Source of the DNA: Bog-756 sp963737625
Lineage (GTDB): Bacteria; Actinomycetota; Acidimicrobiia; Acidimicrobiales; RAAP-2
Assembly: GCA_963737625.1 (NCBI GenBank)
Contig: CAVTTK010000002.1
Span: 248,001 to 312,000 of the forward strand
Direction: 5' to 3'
Length of the DNA stretch: 64,000 nucleotides
In this document: positions 1-8,216 of the stretch, piece by piece
Numbering within the stretch: position 1 is the first letter of the stretch
How the letters are laid out: the number at the start of each line of letters is the position of its first letter
The notes under the pieces: model-generated
What the model was told of the DNA's origin: nothing
Seen by the model: the letters and a program-made list of their open reading frames with translations, nothing else
Databases searched by the model: none
Translations under genes and position numbers: made by a program

Positions 1-213
1 ACCGGGGCGCCGGTGATCGAGGGCAGCCTGGCCTGGGTCGACTGTCACGTGGAGCTGGTCCACGATGCCGGGGACCACGAGCTCATCATCGGGAAGGTCC
101 TCGATCTCGGGACCAACGACGGACTGCCCCTGCTGTTCTTCCGGAGCAGGTTCGCTACTCTGGCCCGGCACGCCGGAGACGGGGAGCAATCACGCCGAGC
201 GGATGGGATGTAG
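1..213 (+). CDS. Flavin reductase-like domain protein, C-terminal part (5' end outside window)
   Basis: The frame is open from base 1 and ends at TAG 211-213. The 70 visible residues include IEGSLAWVDC, then an HELIIGKV segment and a closing PLLFFRSRF. This order is typical of the last strands of flavin reductase-like (FMN-binding split barrel) domains, where the GKV strand and the aromatic-rich tail lie next to the flavin. The gene is cut by the window edge, so its start, length and partner oxygenase are unknown. The next gene begins 3 nt after the stop, so the two are probably cotranscribed. The family call rests on a short C-terminal segment. Confidence 0.6.
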   Translation, partial: TGAPVIEGSLAWVDCHVELVHDAGDHELIIGKVLDLGTNDGLPLLFFRSRFATLARHAGDGEQSRRADGM

Positions 214-216
214 CAC

Positions 217-768
217 GTGCCTGATATCAAGGAGTCCGAGGTGATCGCCGACGTCATCGTGGTGGAGCCCGACGCCCACGGTGACGAGCGGGGCCGGTTC
301 GTGGAGACCTACCGACGCAGCTGGTTCCCCCTCGGCCGGGAGATGACCCAGGCCAACCGATCGGTGAAGCAGGCCGGCGCCATCGTGGGTCTGCACTACC
401 ACCTGCACCAGGCGGACTACTGGTACGTGCTGGCCGGAACGGCCCGCGTCGTGCTGCACGACCTCCGCCAGGGATCGCCGACCGACGGTGCCACGCTCAC
501 GCTCGACCTCGACGGCGCCCACGACCGAGGACTCTTCATCCCTCCCGGGGTGGCCCACGGGTTCGCTTCACTCACCGACCTCACGCTCTGGTACCTGGTG
601 GACGGCTACTACAACCCCCAGGACGAGCTGGGAGTGGCCTGGGACGATCCGGCCATCGGGGCCGACTGGGGGCTCACCGACCCCGTCCTCTCCGCCCGGG
701 ATCTGGCCAATCCGCTGCGGTCCGAGATCCATCCCGGCGTGCAGCCGAGGTCCGGCCTCCGCACCTGA
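217..768 (+). CDS. dTDP-4-dehydrorhamnose 3,5-epimerase family (RmlC-like) protein
   Basis: A 183-residue cupin of RmlC type. It has DERGRFVE near the N-terminus, GLHYH around residue 65, DLRQGSPT around 88, PPGVAHGF around 110 and YYNPQDELGVAW in the C-terminal third. RmlC converts dTDP-4-keto-6-deoxyglucose to the 4-keto-rhamnose form in the cytoplasm. The family usually reads RGLHYQ in the first motif; here the Arg is Val and the Gln is His, and the following Gln-Gly-Lys is also changed. The substrate may therefore differ from the classical one. The start is GTG, 3 nt after the upstream stop. No other rhamnose genes are in the window. Confidence 0.75.
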   Translation: MPDIKESEVIADVIVVEPDAHGDERGRFVETYRRSWFPLGREMTQANRSVKQAGAIVGLHYHLHQADYWYVLAGTARVVLHDLRQGSPTDGATLTLDLDGAHDRGLFIPPGVAHGFASLTDLTLWYLVDGYYNPQDELGVAWDDPAIGADWGLTDPVLSARDLANPLRSEIHPGVQPRSGLRT

Positions 769-828
769 GAGGTCGACGGCGCGTGGTGGGCGGTCGGCGC
801 GCCGGAGGGGTCTGACAGACTGCGATCC

Positions 829-1776
829 ATGGCATCCCGTGCAGTAGACCCCCCGGAGACCGGAGGCCCGGTCACCCCGGCCCGAGACACCACGAGCTCC
901 CCCGACACCTCCCCGTCCCGCGCCGCGACGGGGCCCCGTGCCGGGACCGCCGCCGAGGAGCAGCGGTCGATCACCGCCGAACTGGCGGTCCCCGCACCGG
1001 TCGACGAACGATTGGGGCAGCCACGGACCGGCGTCCTCGTCACCGGGGGAGGGTCGGGCATCGGCCGGGAGACCGCCCTGGCTCTGGCCGAGGTGGGTCG
1101 ACCGGTGTCCGTCTGGGACATCGACGCCTCCGGGGCCGAAGAGACAGCCAGCCTGTGCCGTGCACGCTACGGGGTGGTGGCCCACTGGGCGGTAGTGGAC
1201 GTCGCCGACACCTCCGCCATCGTCGGGGCGGTGCCCGACGTGGAGGCGTCGCTCGGGTCCCTCGGCGGCTTCGTGCACGCCGCAGGGGTGTCCGGGGCCA
1301 TGCCGGTTGACCTCATCGAGGACGATCTGTGGGACACCACGCTCAACATCAACCTGCGCGCCGGGGTGATGGTCTGCCGCCGGCTCATCGAGCCCTTCCG
1401 CCGGGCGGGGCCGGGATCGGCCGTGGTGTTCATCTCGTCCATCGAAGGGCTCTTCGGCAGCTCGTTCATCACCGCCTACTGTGCGTCCAAGGGTGGGGTC
1501 CTCGGCGTGATGCGCTCCATCGCCCAACGCTTCGCCTCGGAGGGCTTCCGGGTCAACGCGGTGTGCCCGGGGGCAGTGGACACGCCGATGCTGGCCCCGG
1601 CGTTCGCGCTCCCAGGATTCCGTGAGCAGCTGGAGGGGCGGACCCCACTCCAGCGCGTGTCCACGCCGGACGAGATTGCCAGGCCCATCCGGTTCCTCCT
1701 GTCCGACGAGGCCTCGTTCATCACCGGGGCCCACCTCACCGTCGACGGGGGGCTCACGGCGGTCACCGCCGTCTGA
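829..1776 (+). CDS. SDR family oxidoreductase with N-terminal extension
   Basis: A 315-residue classical short-chain dehydrogenase. The Rossmann motif TGGGSGIGR lies at about 72-80, an NAG-like HAAG in the middle, the catalytic YCASKGG after SSIEG, and a PGAVDTPM tail typical of classical SDRs. NAD(P) is the expected cofactor; the substrate cannot be read from the sequence. The first about 65 residues are Pro/Thr/Ser/Ala-rich and resemble no domain, so the true start could be downstream. ATG 829 is preceded by CAGACT seven bases upstream, one base off the TANNNT hexamer seen before leaderless genes here. Confidence 0.8.
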   Translation: MASRAVDPPETGGPVTPARDTTSSPDTSPSRAATGPRAGTAAEEQRSITAELAVPAPVDERLGQPRTGVLVTGGGSGIGRETALALAEVGRPVSVWDIDASGAEETASLCRARYGVVAHWAVVDVADTSAIVGAVPDVEASLGSLGGFVHAAGVSGAMPVDLIEDDLWDTTLNINLRAGVMVCRRLIEPFRRAGPGSAVVFISSIEGLFGSSFITAYCASKGGVLGVMRSIAQRFASEGFRVNAVCPGAVDTPMLAPAFALPGFREQLEGRTPLQRVSTPDEIARPIRFLLSDEASFITGAHLTVDGGLTAVTAV

Positions 1777-1937
1777 ACTGCCGGTATCGCCGTATCTGAA
1801 CTGCCATCATCGCATTAGAAGATAGGGCCATCGCCCCAGATGCTAGGTGGCCGGGGATCCGCCCCCCGGAGGAGCCGCCGTGGACCGTCGGAGGCCTCGC
1901 CTCCCGCTGTTGGGCCGCTTCGGGTTGAATAGTCGAG

Positions 1938-3062
1938 ATGTGGATCGCCCTGGCCGTCGTGGCCCTGCTTATCGTCGCCGGGGTCACCGTGGTGCTGTTC
2001 CGGCGTCCCGAGGGTGACGACATCGATTCGGTGCGCAGTTACCACACTGCCCTGGGCACCCTCGAGCATCTGTCGGAGCGCACGACGCGGTCCTCGGTGT
2101 CGGTGGTGGACGGCGACGATGGGGCCGGCGTGGAACCCGGTGTCCCCCGTTCGTACCGCAGGCCCCCGGGCCCTCCGAGGGCAGCCGGGGGAACGACCGC
2201 CGCGGCTGCTACGTCCGTGGGAGTCGGAACCGGCCGTTCCGTCCCCCCGGTCCCGGTGCGGGGCAACGACGAGTTCCCCGACCCCGAGACCCCTCTGATC
2301 TTCGACGACTCCCGCCCTCGCGACCGGATCCGCTACGACGCGTCAGGGGAGGGCACCCCGCCGCCCCGCACCGACCGGGCCCAACGGCACGCGCTCGACT
2401 CCATGAACCACCGGCCCCGTCGGGCCACGACCGTCATGATCGTCGTGGCCGCCGTGGTGCTCTTCGGTGTCTTGGCCTACATCGGTTCCAAGCATTCGAC
2501 CCCGGGCCACCCCCACGCCGCTGCCTCGTCGACCACCCACCCGTCCCGTGCGGTCTCGGTGACCACGGTGGCACGATCGCCCGGGACGACGGCGGTTCCT
2601 GGCGCCCACAGGGCCAAAGCCAAGGCCAAGGCCAAGGCGGCCGTCACGACCACGCCCACCACCCAGCCGACCCAGCTGGTGGCCCTCACCTCGACCTCCT
2701 CGACGGCCACCTACCCGGTGACCAACAGCAACTACAAGGTGACCGTGACCGGTACGGGAAGTTGCTGGGTGGCGGTGACCAGCACGTCGTCGGGCTCCAC
2801 CCTGTGGGCCGGTGAGGTCCAGGCGGGAGCGGTGCAGGTCGTGGTGGCCAGCGGGACCGTCACGGTGCAGCTCGGCACGCCCGAGGTGACGCTGGCCATC
2901 GACAGGGTCCCGGTGGTCCTCCCCACGCCGCTCAGTGCGCCCTTCGTGGCCACGTTCCAGCCCACGGCAGCCGCCCTCGCCGCTAGTCCACCGACGACCA
3001 CCCCATCCACGACCACCCCGACCACCACCGTCCCGACCACGAGCTCGACGACTCCGCCGTGA
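1938..3062 (+). CDS. Membrane-anchored extracytoplasmic protein with RodZ-type C-terminal domain
   Basis: A 374-residue protein of unknown function. A membrane segment starts at residue 1 (WIALAVVALLIVAG), and a second lies at about 162-178 after a Pro/Arg-rich stretch. Next comes a low-complexity Ser/Thr region with an Ala-Lys run encoded by a (GCCAAG)n microsatellite at about 2613-2640. A beta-rich domain follows (about 245-345: SCWVAV, WAGEVQAG, TVQLGTPEVTLAIDRV). It resembles the DUF4115 domain found at the C-terminus of RodZ-like proteins. The tail is Thr/Pro-rich. A cell-shape or wall role is inference only. It converges on the oligopeptidase B gene. Confidence 0.55.
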   Translation: MWIALAVVALLIVAGVTVVLFRRPEGDDIDSVRSYHTALGTLEHLSERTTRSSVSVVDGDDGAGVEPGVPRSYRRPPGPPRAAGGTTAAAATSVGVGTGRSVPPVPVRGNDEFPDPETPLIFDDSRPRDRIRYDASGEGTPPPRTDRAQRHALDSMNHRPRRATTVMIVVAAVVLFGVLAYIGSKHSTPGHPHAAASSTTHPSRAVSVTTVARSPGTTAVPGAHRAKAKAKAKAAVTTTPTTQPTQLVALTSTSSTATYPVTNSNYKVTVTGTGSCWVAVTSTSSGSTLWAGEVQAGAVQVVVASGTVTVQLGTPEVTLAIDRVPVVLPTPLSAPFVATFQPTAAALAASPPTTTPSTTTPTTTVPTTSSTTPP

Positions 3063-3108
3063 ACCCGATGACCCCGTGCGGCTCCGAGGACCCGGCGTCG
3101 ACGGGCGG

Positions 3109-5304
3109 CTACTCGGCGTCCCCGGCGAGCCCCAGAGCGTCGAGTATGAAGGCAAAGACGAAGGCCTCGTCCCGCCACACGTCATACCGTCCGGACGGAC
3201 CGCCGTGGCCCGCTCCGAGCTCGGTCTTGAGCAGTACCCGGTTGTCCGGGTTGGCCGCCCGGAGCTTGGCCACCCACTTGGCCGGCTCCCAGAATCCGAC
3301 CCGGGGGTCGGACAGCCCTCCTGTGGCCAGGATGTCCGGATAGCGCACGGGTCGACCGCTGTCATCCACCTCCCGGATGTTGTCGTAGGGGGAGTAGGCC
3401 TTCATGGCGGCGTAGATCTCGGGATCCTCTACCGGGTTGCCCCACTCCTCCCACTCGAGCACCGTCAACGGCAGGGTCTCATCCAGAATGGTGGTCAGGC
3501 AGTCGACGAAGGGCACCTCGGCCACGATGGCCCGGAACAGCCCGGGGGCCAGGTTGGCCGCTGCCCCCATGAGCAGGCCCCCGGCACTGCCGCCCCGGGC
3601 CACCAACTGCCCCGGCGTCGTCCATCCCTCGTCGATCAAGGTGCGGGCACAGGTCACGAAGTCGGTGAAGGTGTTGGGCTTGGCGGCGAACTTGCCCTCC
3701 TCGTACCACGACCTTCCCATCTCGCCGCCGCCTCGCACATGGGCGATGGCAAAGACGAATCCACGGTCCAGCAGGCTCAGCCGCAGCGAGGAAAAGGTCG
3801 GATCGATGGACACCTCGTAGGAGCCGTATCCGTAGAGCAGGCAGGGAGCCGGCCGGACGGGCCCCGGATCGCCCACGAGGTCGGGTCGGTAGACCAGCGA
3901 CAGGGGGATCTCGGTCCCGTCCCCGGCCCGGGCCCACCGTCGCTCGGTTCGGTAATGGCCGGGATCGAAGTCGCCCAGCACCGGTTGGCGCTTTCGCAGG
4001 GACGAGGCGCCGGTCTCGAGGTCGAGGTCGTAGACCGAGCGGGGGGTCACCAAAGAGGTGTACTCGTAGCGCAGGGTGGTGGACTCGTATTCGGGGTTGG
4101 CCCCGCCCCACACCGTGGAGGGCGACTCCGGCCGATCCAGGGCCGTCGACGTCCCTGTGGCGGCGTCAATCACCCGGGCCCGGGTCTCACCGCCCTCCCG
4201 CTCGTAGACCACCAGATGACCGGCGAAGGGGTCGACCGAGTCCAGCCGCACACCGTCACGGGCCGGGATCACCTCGCGCCAGGATGCCCGCTCGGGGGAG
4301 TCGTCGGGTGCCTCCATCAACCGGAAGTCCCGGGCGCCGTCGTTGGTGACGATGAGGAACCGACCGCGCCGACCACCGGCAGGGTCGCCACGGTCGTGGT
4401 CCACGCTGTACTCGATGCCCTGACGGCGTGGCTCGATGACGGTGAAGTCGCCCTCGGGCCGGTCGGCGGGCAGCGCCCGGTACTCCGAGGTGACCTTGGA
4501 GTCCAGCCCGATCAGGACGTACCGGTCGTCTTTGGTGCGGCCCACCCCGAGGTAGAAGTGATCATCCTCCTCCTCGTACACCAGGGAGTCCCCCGTCGGA
4601 TCGGAGCCCACCCGGTGCCTCCAGACCTGGTACGGGCGCATGGCCTCGTCCACCCGCACATAGAAGACGGTGGCGTTGTCATTGGCCCAGGCCGCACCGT
4701 AGGAGGTGTCGGGAATGACCTCGGGCGACGCCTGGCCGCTGTCCAGGTCGACGAACCGCATGGTGTACCGCTCACCGCCGGTGGTGTCGGTCGAGTACGC
4801 CAGCCAACGGTGGTCGGGACTGACTTCGAGGTTCCCGACGGCGAAGTACTCGTGCCCTTCGGCCAGGACGTTCTCGTCCAAGAGGACCACCTCGTCCACC
4901 GGGACGGCGTCCCGGGGTCCGGTGGCGTCTGGGCCGGACGGACCTCGGCCATCCGGTTCCACCGGCCGACGGCAGTGGATGCCGTAGCTGCTGCCCTCCA
5001 CCGTCCGTCCGTAGTAGAGCCACGGGCCCTTCCGGACCGGCACGGAGAGGTCGGTCTCCTCGATCCGGCCCACAATTTCGGTGAAGAGGTCCTCACGGAG
5101 TTGGGCCGTGCCCGACATCTCCGCCTCGGTGTAGGCGTTCTCGTCCTCGAGATGGGCGATGACGGCCGGATCGTCCTTGTCCCGCAGCCAGTACCAGTCG
5201 TCGATCCGGACGTCACCGTGGGCCTCGAGGCGTTCCGGTCTCCGTCGGGGGGCCGGAGGAACGGGCCTCGGCGCGTCGGATGCTGGGGTCGGGGGAACGG
5301 CCAT
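3109..5304 (-). CDS. ptrB: Oligopeptidase B (S9A serine peptidase)
   Basis: A 731-residue S9A prolyl-oligopeptidase-family enzyme of full length. The N-terminal half is the beta-propeller (WYWLRDKDDP near residue 40, DHRWLAYSTD). The C-terminal half is the alpha/beta hydrolase domain with GGSAGGLLMG (nucleophile Ser573), GLSDPRVGFWEP (Asp region) and GAGHGGPSGR (His). Oligopeptidase B cleaves short peptides after basic residues in the cytoplasm. Start ATG 5304 gives the usual N-terminus; CATCCT lies 6 nt upstream, close to the leaderless -10 seen elsewhere in the window. It is divergent from sufB. Confidence 0.92.
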   Translation of the reverse strand: MAVPPTPASDAPRPVPPAPRRRPERLEAHGDVRIDDWYWLRDKDDPAVIAHLEDENAYTEAEMSGTAQLREDLFTEIVGRIEETDLSVPVRKGPWLYYGRTVEGSSYGIHCRRPVEPDGRGPSGPDATGPRDAVPVDEVVLLDENVLAEGHEYFAVGNLEVSPDHRWLAYSTDTTGGERYTMRFVDLDSGQASPEVIPDTSYGAAWANDNATVFYVRVDEAMRPYQVWRHRVGSDPTGDSLVYEEEDDHFYLGVGRTKDDRYVLIGLDSKVTSEYRALPADRPEGDFTVIEPRRQGIEYSVDHDRGDPAGGRRGRFLIVTNDGARDFRLMEAPDDSPERASWREVIPARDGVRLDSVDPFAGHLVVYEREGGETRARVIDAATGTSTALDRPESPSTVWGGANPEYESTTLRYEYTSLVTPRSVYDLDLETGASSLRKRQPVLGDFDPGHYRTERRWARAGDGTEIPLSLVYRPDLVGDPGPVRPAPCLLYGYGSYEVSIDPTFSSLRLSLLDRGFVFAIAHVRGGGEMGRSWYEEGKFAAKPNTFTDFVTCARTLIDEGWTTPGQLVARGGSAGGLLMGAAANLAPGLFRAIVAEVPFVDCLTTILDETLPLTVLEWEEWGNPVEDPEIYAAMKAYSPYDNIREVDDSGRPVRYPDILATGGLSDPRVGFWEPAKWVAKLRAANPDNRVLLKTELGAGHGGPSGRYDVWRDEAFVFAFILDALGLAGDAE

Positions 5305-5372
5305 CCGACCAGGATGGCATGACTTTCCCGACCCTCAGCGCACGGGCCGCGCTGCTCCGCCCGCAGGGTTGT

Positions 5373-5393
5373 TACTATCTGTATAGGGGAAAT
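5373..5393 (+). promoter_or_regulatory. Candidate sufB promoter with overlapping candidate operator
   Basis: TACTAT at 5373-5378 is a good -10; no convincing -35 is visible. Immediately downstream GTATAGGGGAAAT (5381-5393) would sit over the start point. The second suf operon has the same TACTAT hexamer and a 12/13 copy of this element in its upstream region (15167-15179), so it may bind a shared regulator. That role is inference. Confidence 0.4.
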
Positions 5394-5429
5394 CAAGCGG
5401 TCCGACCGGACGGCATCCCAGGAGCCCAC

Positions 5430-6830
5430 ATGACGACCACCGATCTCGACCTCGGAAAATACAAGCTTGGGTGGTCCGACGAAGAGGACTACGTCTTCAA
5501 GCCCAAGAAGGGCCTCAACGAGTCCATCGTCCGCGAGATGTCGGCCATGAAGAAGGAGCCGGAGTGGATGCGGGACTTCCGGCTCCGCGCTCTGCAGCGC
5601 TTCGAGAAGCGCCCGATGGCCGAGTGGTTCGCCGTCAACATGCCCGATCTCGACTTCGACGACATCTACTACTACATCAAGCCGACGTCGGGTCAGGTCG
5701 AAGACTGGAACGACCTCCCCGACGCCATCAAGAACACCTACGAGAAGCTGGGTATCCCCGAAGCGGAGCGCAAGTATCTGGCCGGGGTGACCGCCCAGTA
5801 CGAGTCGGAGGTCGTCTTCCACCGGAACCGCGAGGACCTCGAGGCCCTCGGGATCATCTTCTGCGACATGGACACCGCGGTGCGAGAGTACCCCGACCTG
5901 GTACGCAAATACTTCGGTACCATCATCCCCCCCAACGACAACAAGTTCGCCGCCCTCAACTCGGCGGTGTGGTCGGGGGGCTCGTTCATCTACGTCCCGC
6001 CCAACGTGGTGGTCGACCAGCCCCTCCAGGCCTACTTCCGCATCAACGCCGAGAACATGGGACAGTTCGAGCGGACGCTGATCATCGCCGACGTGGGCTC
6101 CCAGGTGCACTACATCGAGGGGTGCTCCGCCCCGGTGTACACCAGTGACTCCCTGCACTCGGCAGTGGTGGAGCTGGTGGCCCTCGAGGGTTCACGGATC
6201 ACCTACACCACCATCCAGAACTGGTCCAACAACGTCTACAACCTGGTGACCAAGAGGGCGCGGGCCGAAGCCGAAGCCCACGTGGAGTGGATCGACGGAA
6301 ATATCGGCTCCCGCCTGACCATGAAGTACCCGAGCGTCTACCTGATGGGCCCGAAGGCCTCCGGCGAGGTCCTCTCCGTGGCCTATGCCGGCGCCGGCCA
6401 GCACCAGGATGCCGGGGCCAAGATGATCCACGCCGCCCCCGAGACCACCTCCACCATCGTGTCCAAGTCGATCTCCAAGGATGCCGGAATCACCACCTAC
6501 CGCGGCCTGGTCCATGTGGACGAGGGGGCCAAGCACGCCAAGAGCTTCGTGCGGTGCGACGCCCTGCTCCTCGACGACACCGCCGTCTCGGAGACCAAGC
6601 CGTACATGGAGGTGGCCGAGCGCGATGCCCGCATCGGCCACGAGGCCACGGTGTCCAAGGTCGGAGACGACCAGCTCTTCTACCTGATGAGCCGGGGTCT
6701 GTCCGAGACGCAGGCCATGGGGATGATCGTCAACGGCTTCATCGAGCCGATCACCCGGACCCTGCCCATGGAGTATGCCGTGGAGTGGAGCCGCCTGATC
6801 GAGCTGCAGATGGAAGGCTCGGTCGGCTAG
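5430..6830 (+). CDS. sufB: Fe-S cluster assembly protein SufB
   Basis: A 466-residue SufB, the scaffold subunit of the SufBCD complex. Family hallmarks are LNESIVREMSAMKKEPEWM at the N-terminus, the KYFGTIIPPNDNKFAALNSAVWSGGSF region, beta-helix strands in the core (GPKASGEVLSVAYAGAGQHQDAG) and FVRCDALLLDD near the end, which carries the conserved Cys. The reading frame is open upstream to 5280, but ATG 5430 is chosen because AGGAG ends 5 nt before it and the usual SufB N-terminus begins there. It heads the plus-strand SUF genes. No sufR-type regulator gene precedes it here. Confidence 0.97.
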   Translation: MTTTDLDLGKYKLGWSDEEDYVFKPKKGLNESIVREMSAMKKEPEWMRDFRLRALQRFEKRPMAEWFAVNMPDLDFDDIYYYIKPTSGQVEDWNDLPDAIKNTYEKLGIPEAERKYLAGVTAQYESEVVFHRNREDLEALGIIFCDMDTAVREYPDLVRKYFGTIIPPNDNKFAALNSAVWSGGSFIYVPPNVVVDQPLQAYFRINAENMGQFERTLIIADVGSQVHYIEGCSAPVYTSDSLHSAVVELVALEGSRITYTTIQNWSNNVYNLVTKRARAEAEAHVEWIDGNIGSRLTMKYPSVYLMGPKASGEVLSVAYAGAGQHQDAGAKMIHAAPETTSTIVSKSISKDAGITTYRGLVHVDEGAKHAKSFVRCDALLLDDTAVSETKPYMEVAERDARIGHEATVSKVGDDQLFYLMSRGLSETQAMGMIVNGFIEPITRTLPMEYAVEWSRLIELQMEGSVG

Positions 6831-6895
6831 TCCCCGGTGACGCCGGTCCCGACCGGTGATCCACGGACGGCTCGAGGGAAAGGCAGAATGGTCCT

Positions 6896-7240
6896 ATGCC
6901 GATGAGGGAAGAGTGCAAGCACTTTCAGAGCCGGACCTATGACTCAGGTGAAGTGGCCCGATTCTGCATCCTCGACCTGGCCCCGGAGGCCCCGTGGAAG
7001 TGCCCGGACGGCTGTGCGTCCTACGCGCCCCGCCTGGCCGATGTGGGCTGGGCCCACGGGTCGCTGGTCGAGCCGGCGCTCGAGCCCATGCCCGACGTGC
7101 CCGGCGAGGACGCCGCCCGATTGCTGGACCAGGCCGAGGACATCATCAACGCCGTGGGACCGGACATCCTCGCCGAGGTGCGCAAGGAGGACGAGCGCAA
7201 CGAGCGCAGGGACCACCGGTGGTGGCGCCGCAAGCGCTGA
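6896..7240 (+). CDS. Conserved-looking small Cys-rich protein in suf locus
   Basis: A 114-residue protein I do not recognise. The N-terminal 43 residues hold Cys7, His9, Cys24, Cys36 and Cys40 (the last two as CPDGC), a spacing that could bind zinc or an iron-sulfur cluster. The rest is acidic then basic, ending in RRDHRWWRRKR. It starts 65 nt after sufB on the same strand with GAGGGAAAGG about 12 nt upstream of ATG 6896; ATG 6902 is an alternative. The position between sufB and sufD suggests a link with Fe-S assembly. The metal ligands and the role are inference. Confidence 0.65.
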   Translation: MPMREECKHFQSRTYDSGEVARFCILDLAPEAPWKCPDGCASYAPRLADVGWAHGSLVEPALEPMPDVPGEDAARLLDQAEDIINAVGPDILAEVRKEDERNERRDHRWWRRKR

Positions 7241-7249
7241 AGCGGTCGA

Positions 7250-8113
7250 CTAGGAGCCGGTGAACTCGGCCTTGCGCTTCTCCATGAAGGCCCGCATGGC
7301 TTCGACCAGGTCGTCCGACGCCAGAAACCCGGCGTTCCAGGTGGCCACGTACTCCAGGCCCTCGGCCACCGTGCGGTCCGAACTGGCCACCAGGACGGCC
7401 TTCGTGCCCTGGACGGCCAGAGGCGAGTTGGCGGCGATCTCGGCGGCCATGCTCCGGGCGGCGGCGACGGCAGCCTCGGCGTCGGGGTGGACCTCGTTCA
7501 CCAGCCCGATGGACTGGGCCCTGGCCGCGGTGATGTCCTTGCCGGTGTAGGCCAACTCCGCCACCTGCCCCCGGCCGATGATGGCCGGGAGCCGTTGCAG
7601 GCTCCCGAGGTCGGCCACGATGGCCACTTTGGCCTCACGCACCGAGAAGAGGGCGTCCGCACTGGCCACCCGGATGTCGCAGGCGGCGATGAGGTCCACG
7701 CCGCCGCCGATGCAGTAGCCGTGTATCGCGGCGATCACCGGTAGCGGACAGTCGGCCACGGCGCTGACCGAAGCCTGGAGGCGGAGGATCTCGGCCCGGG
7801 CCGAACGGGCCCGGGCGGCCATGGACCGTTCGGCCCCGTTTCCGGCGTCGGACGCCCCGGTCAGGGCGCTCATGGCCACCAGGTCCAGTCCCACCGAGAA
7901 GTGGGGCCCCCGTGCGGCGACGACCACGGCCCGGAGGTCGGGGTCCGACCCGAGAGCGCCCATGGCCCGGGGCAGGTCGGACCAGAAGTCCGGGCCCATG
8001 GCGTTGCGCTTTTCGGGCCGGTCGAGCCACAGCGTGGCCACGTGGCCGTCCACCTCGATGGCCAGGACGTCGGAGGCGAAGGAGTCGATGGTGGTTGCCG
8101 GCGGCGGAGTCAT
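7250..8113 (-). CDS. Enoyl-CoA hydratase/isomerase family protein
   Basis: A 287-residue crotonase-fold protein: LWLDRPEKRNAM near residue 35, a substrate-binding GPHFSVGLDL segment, HGYCIGGGVDLIAACDIRVAS (oxyanion-hole Gly and the usual catalytic helix) and REAKVAIVADLGSLQRLP. It likely acts on acyl-CoA thioesters in fatty or branched acid breakdown; the exact substrate is not readable. It lies on the opposite strand between sufB and sufD. TACGCT (8121-8126 on the reverse strand) stands 7 nt before ATG 8113 with no Shine-Dalgarno, so the mRNA is probably leaderless. Confidence 0.88.
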   Translation of the reverse strand: MTPPPATTIDSFASDVLAIEVDGHVATLWLDRPEKRNAMGPDFWSDLPRAMGALGSDPDLRAVVVAARGPHFSVGLDLVAMSALTGASDAGNGAERSMAARARSARAEILRLQASVSAVADCPLPVIAAIHGYCIGGGVDLIAACDIRVASADALFSVREAKVAIVADLGSLQRLPAIIGRGQVAELAYTGKDITAARAQSIGLVNEVHPDAEAAVAAARSMAAEIAANSPLAVQGTKAVLVASSDRTVAEGLEYVATWNAGFLASDDLVEAMRAFMEKRKAEFTGS

Positions 8114-8216
8114 GTGGAGGAGCGTAGGCCGGGAGCCGACGGCCGGCCCGTCCCCCGGCGGTCCGGGCCGGCCAGCGCACCCGGACCGGGCCGACGGGAT
8201 CGGTCCTGCGGGTAAG

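Noticed and set aside
1774..1816. Short direct repeat TCTGAACTGCC after the SDR gene
   Set aside because: Two imperfect copies 23 nt apart with no hairpin or gene; too little to call an element.
2935..5322. 795-codon plus frame antisense to oligopeptidase B
   Set aside because: No recognisable domain and typical shadow composition.
5280..5429. SufB N-terminal extension from 5280
   Set aside because: It lies over the promoter region, is not SufB-like, and ATG 5430 has a good Shine-Dalgarno.
6843..6856. CCGGT/ACCGG hairpin after sufB
   Set aside because: A 5-bp stem without T-tract in GC-rich DNA is expected by chance, and it would separate genes that seem cotranscribed.
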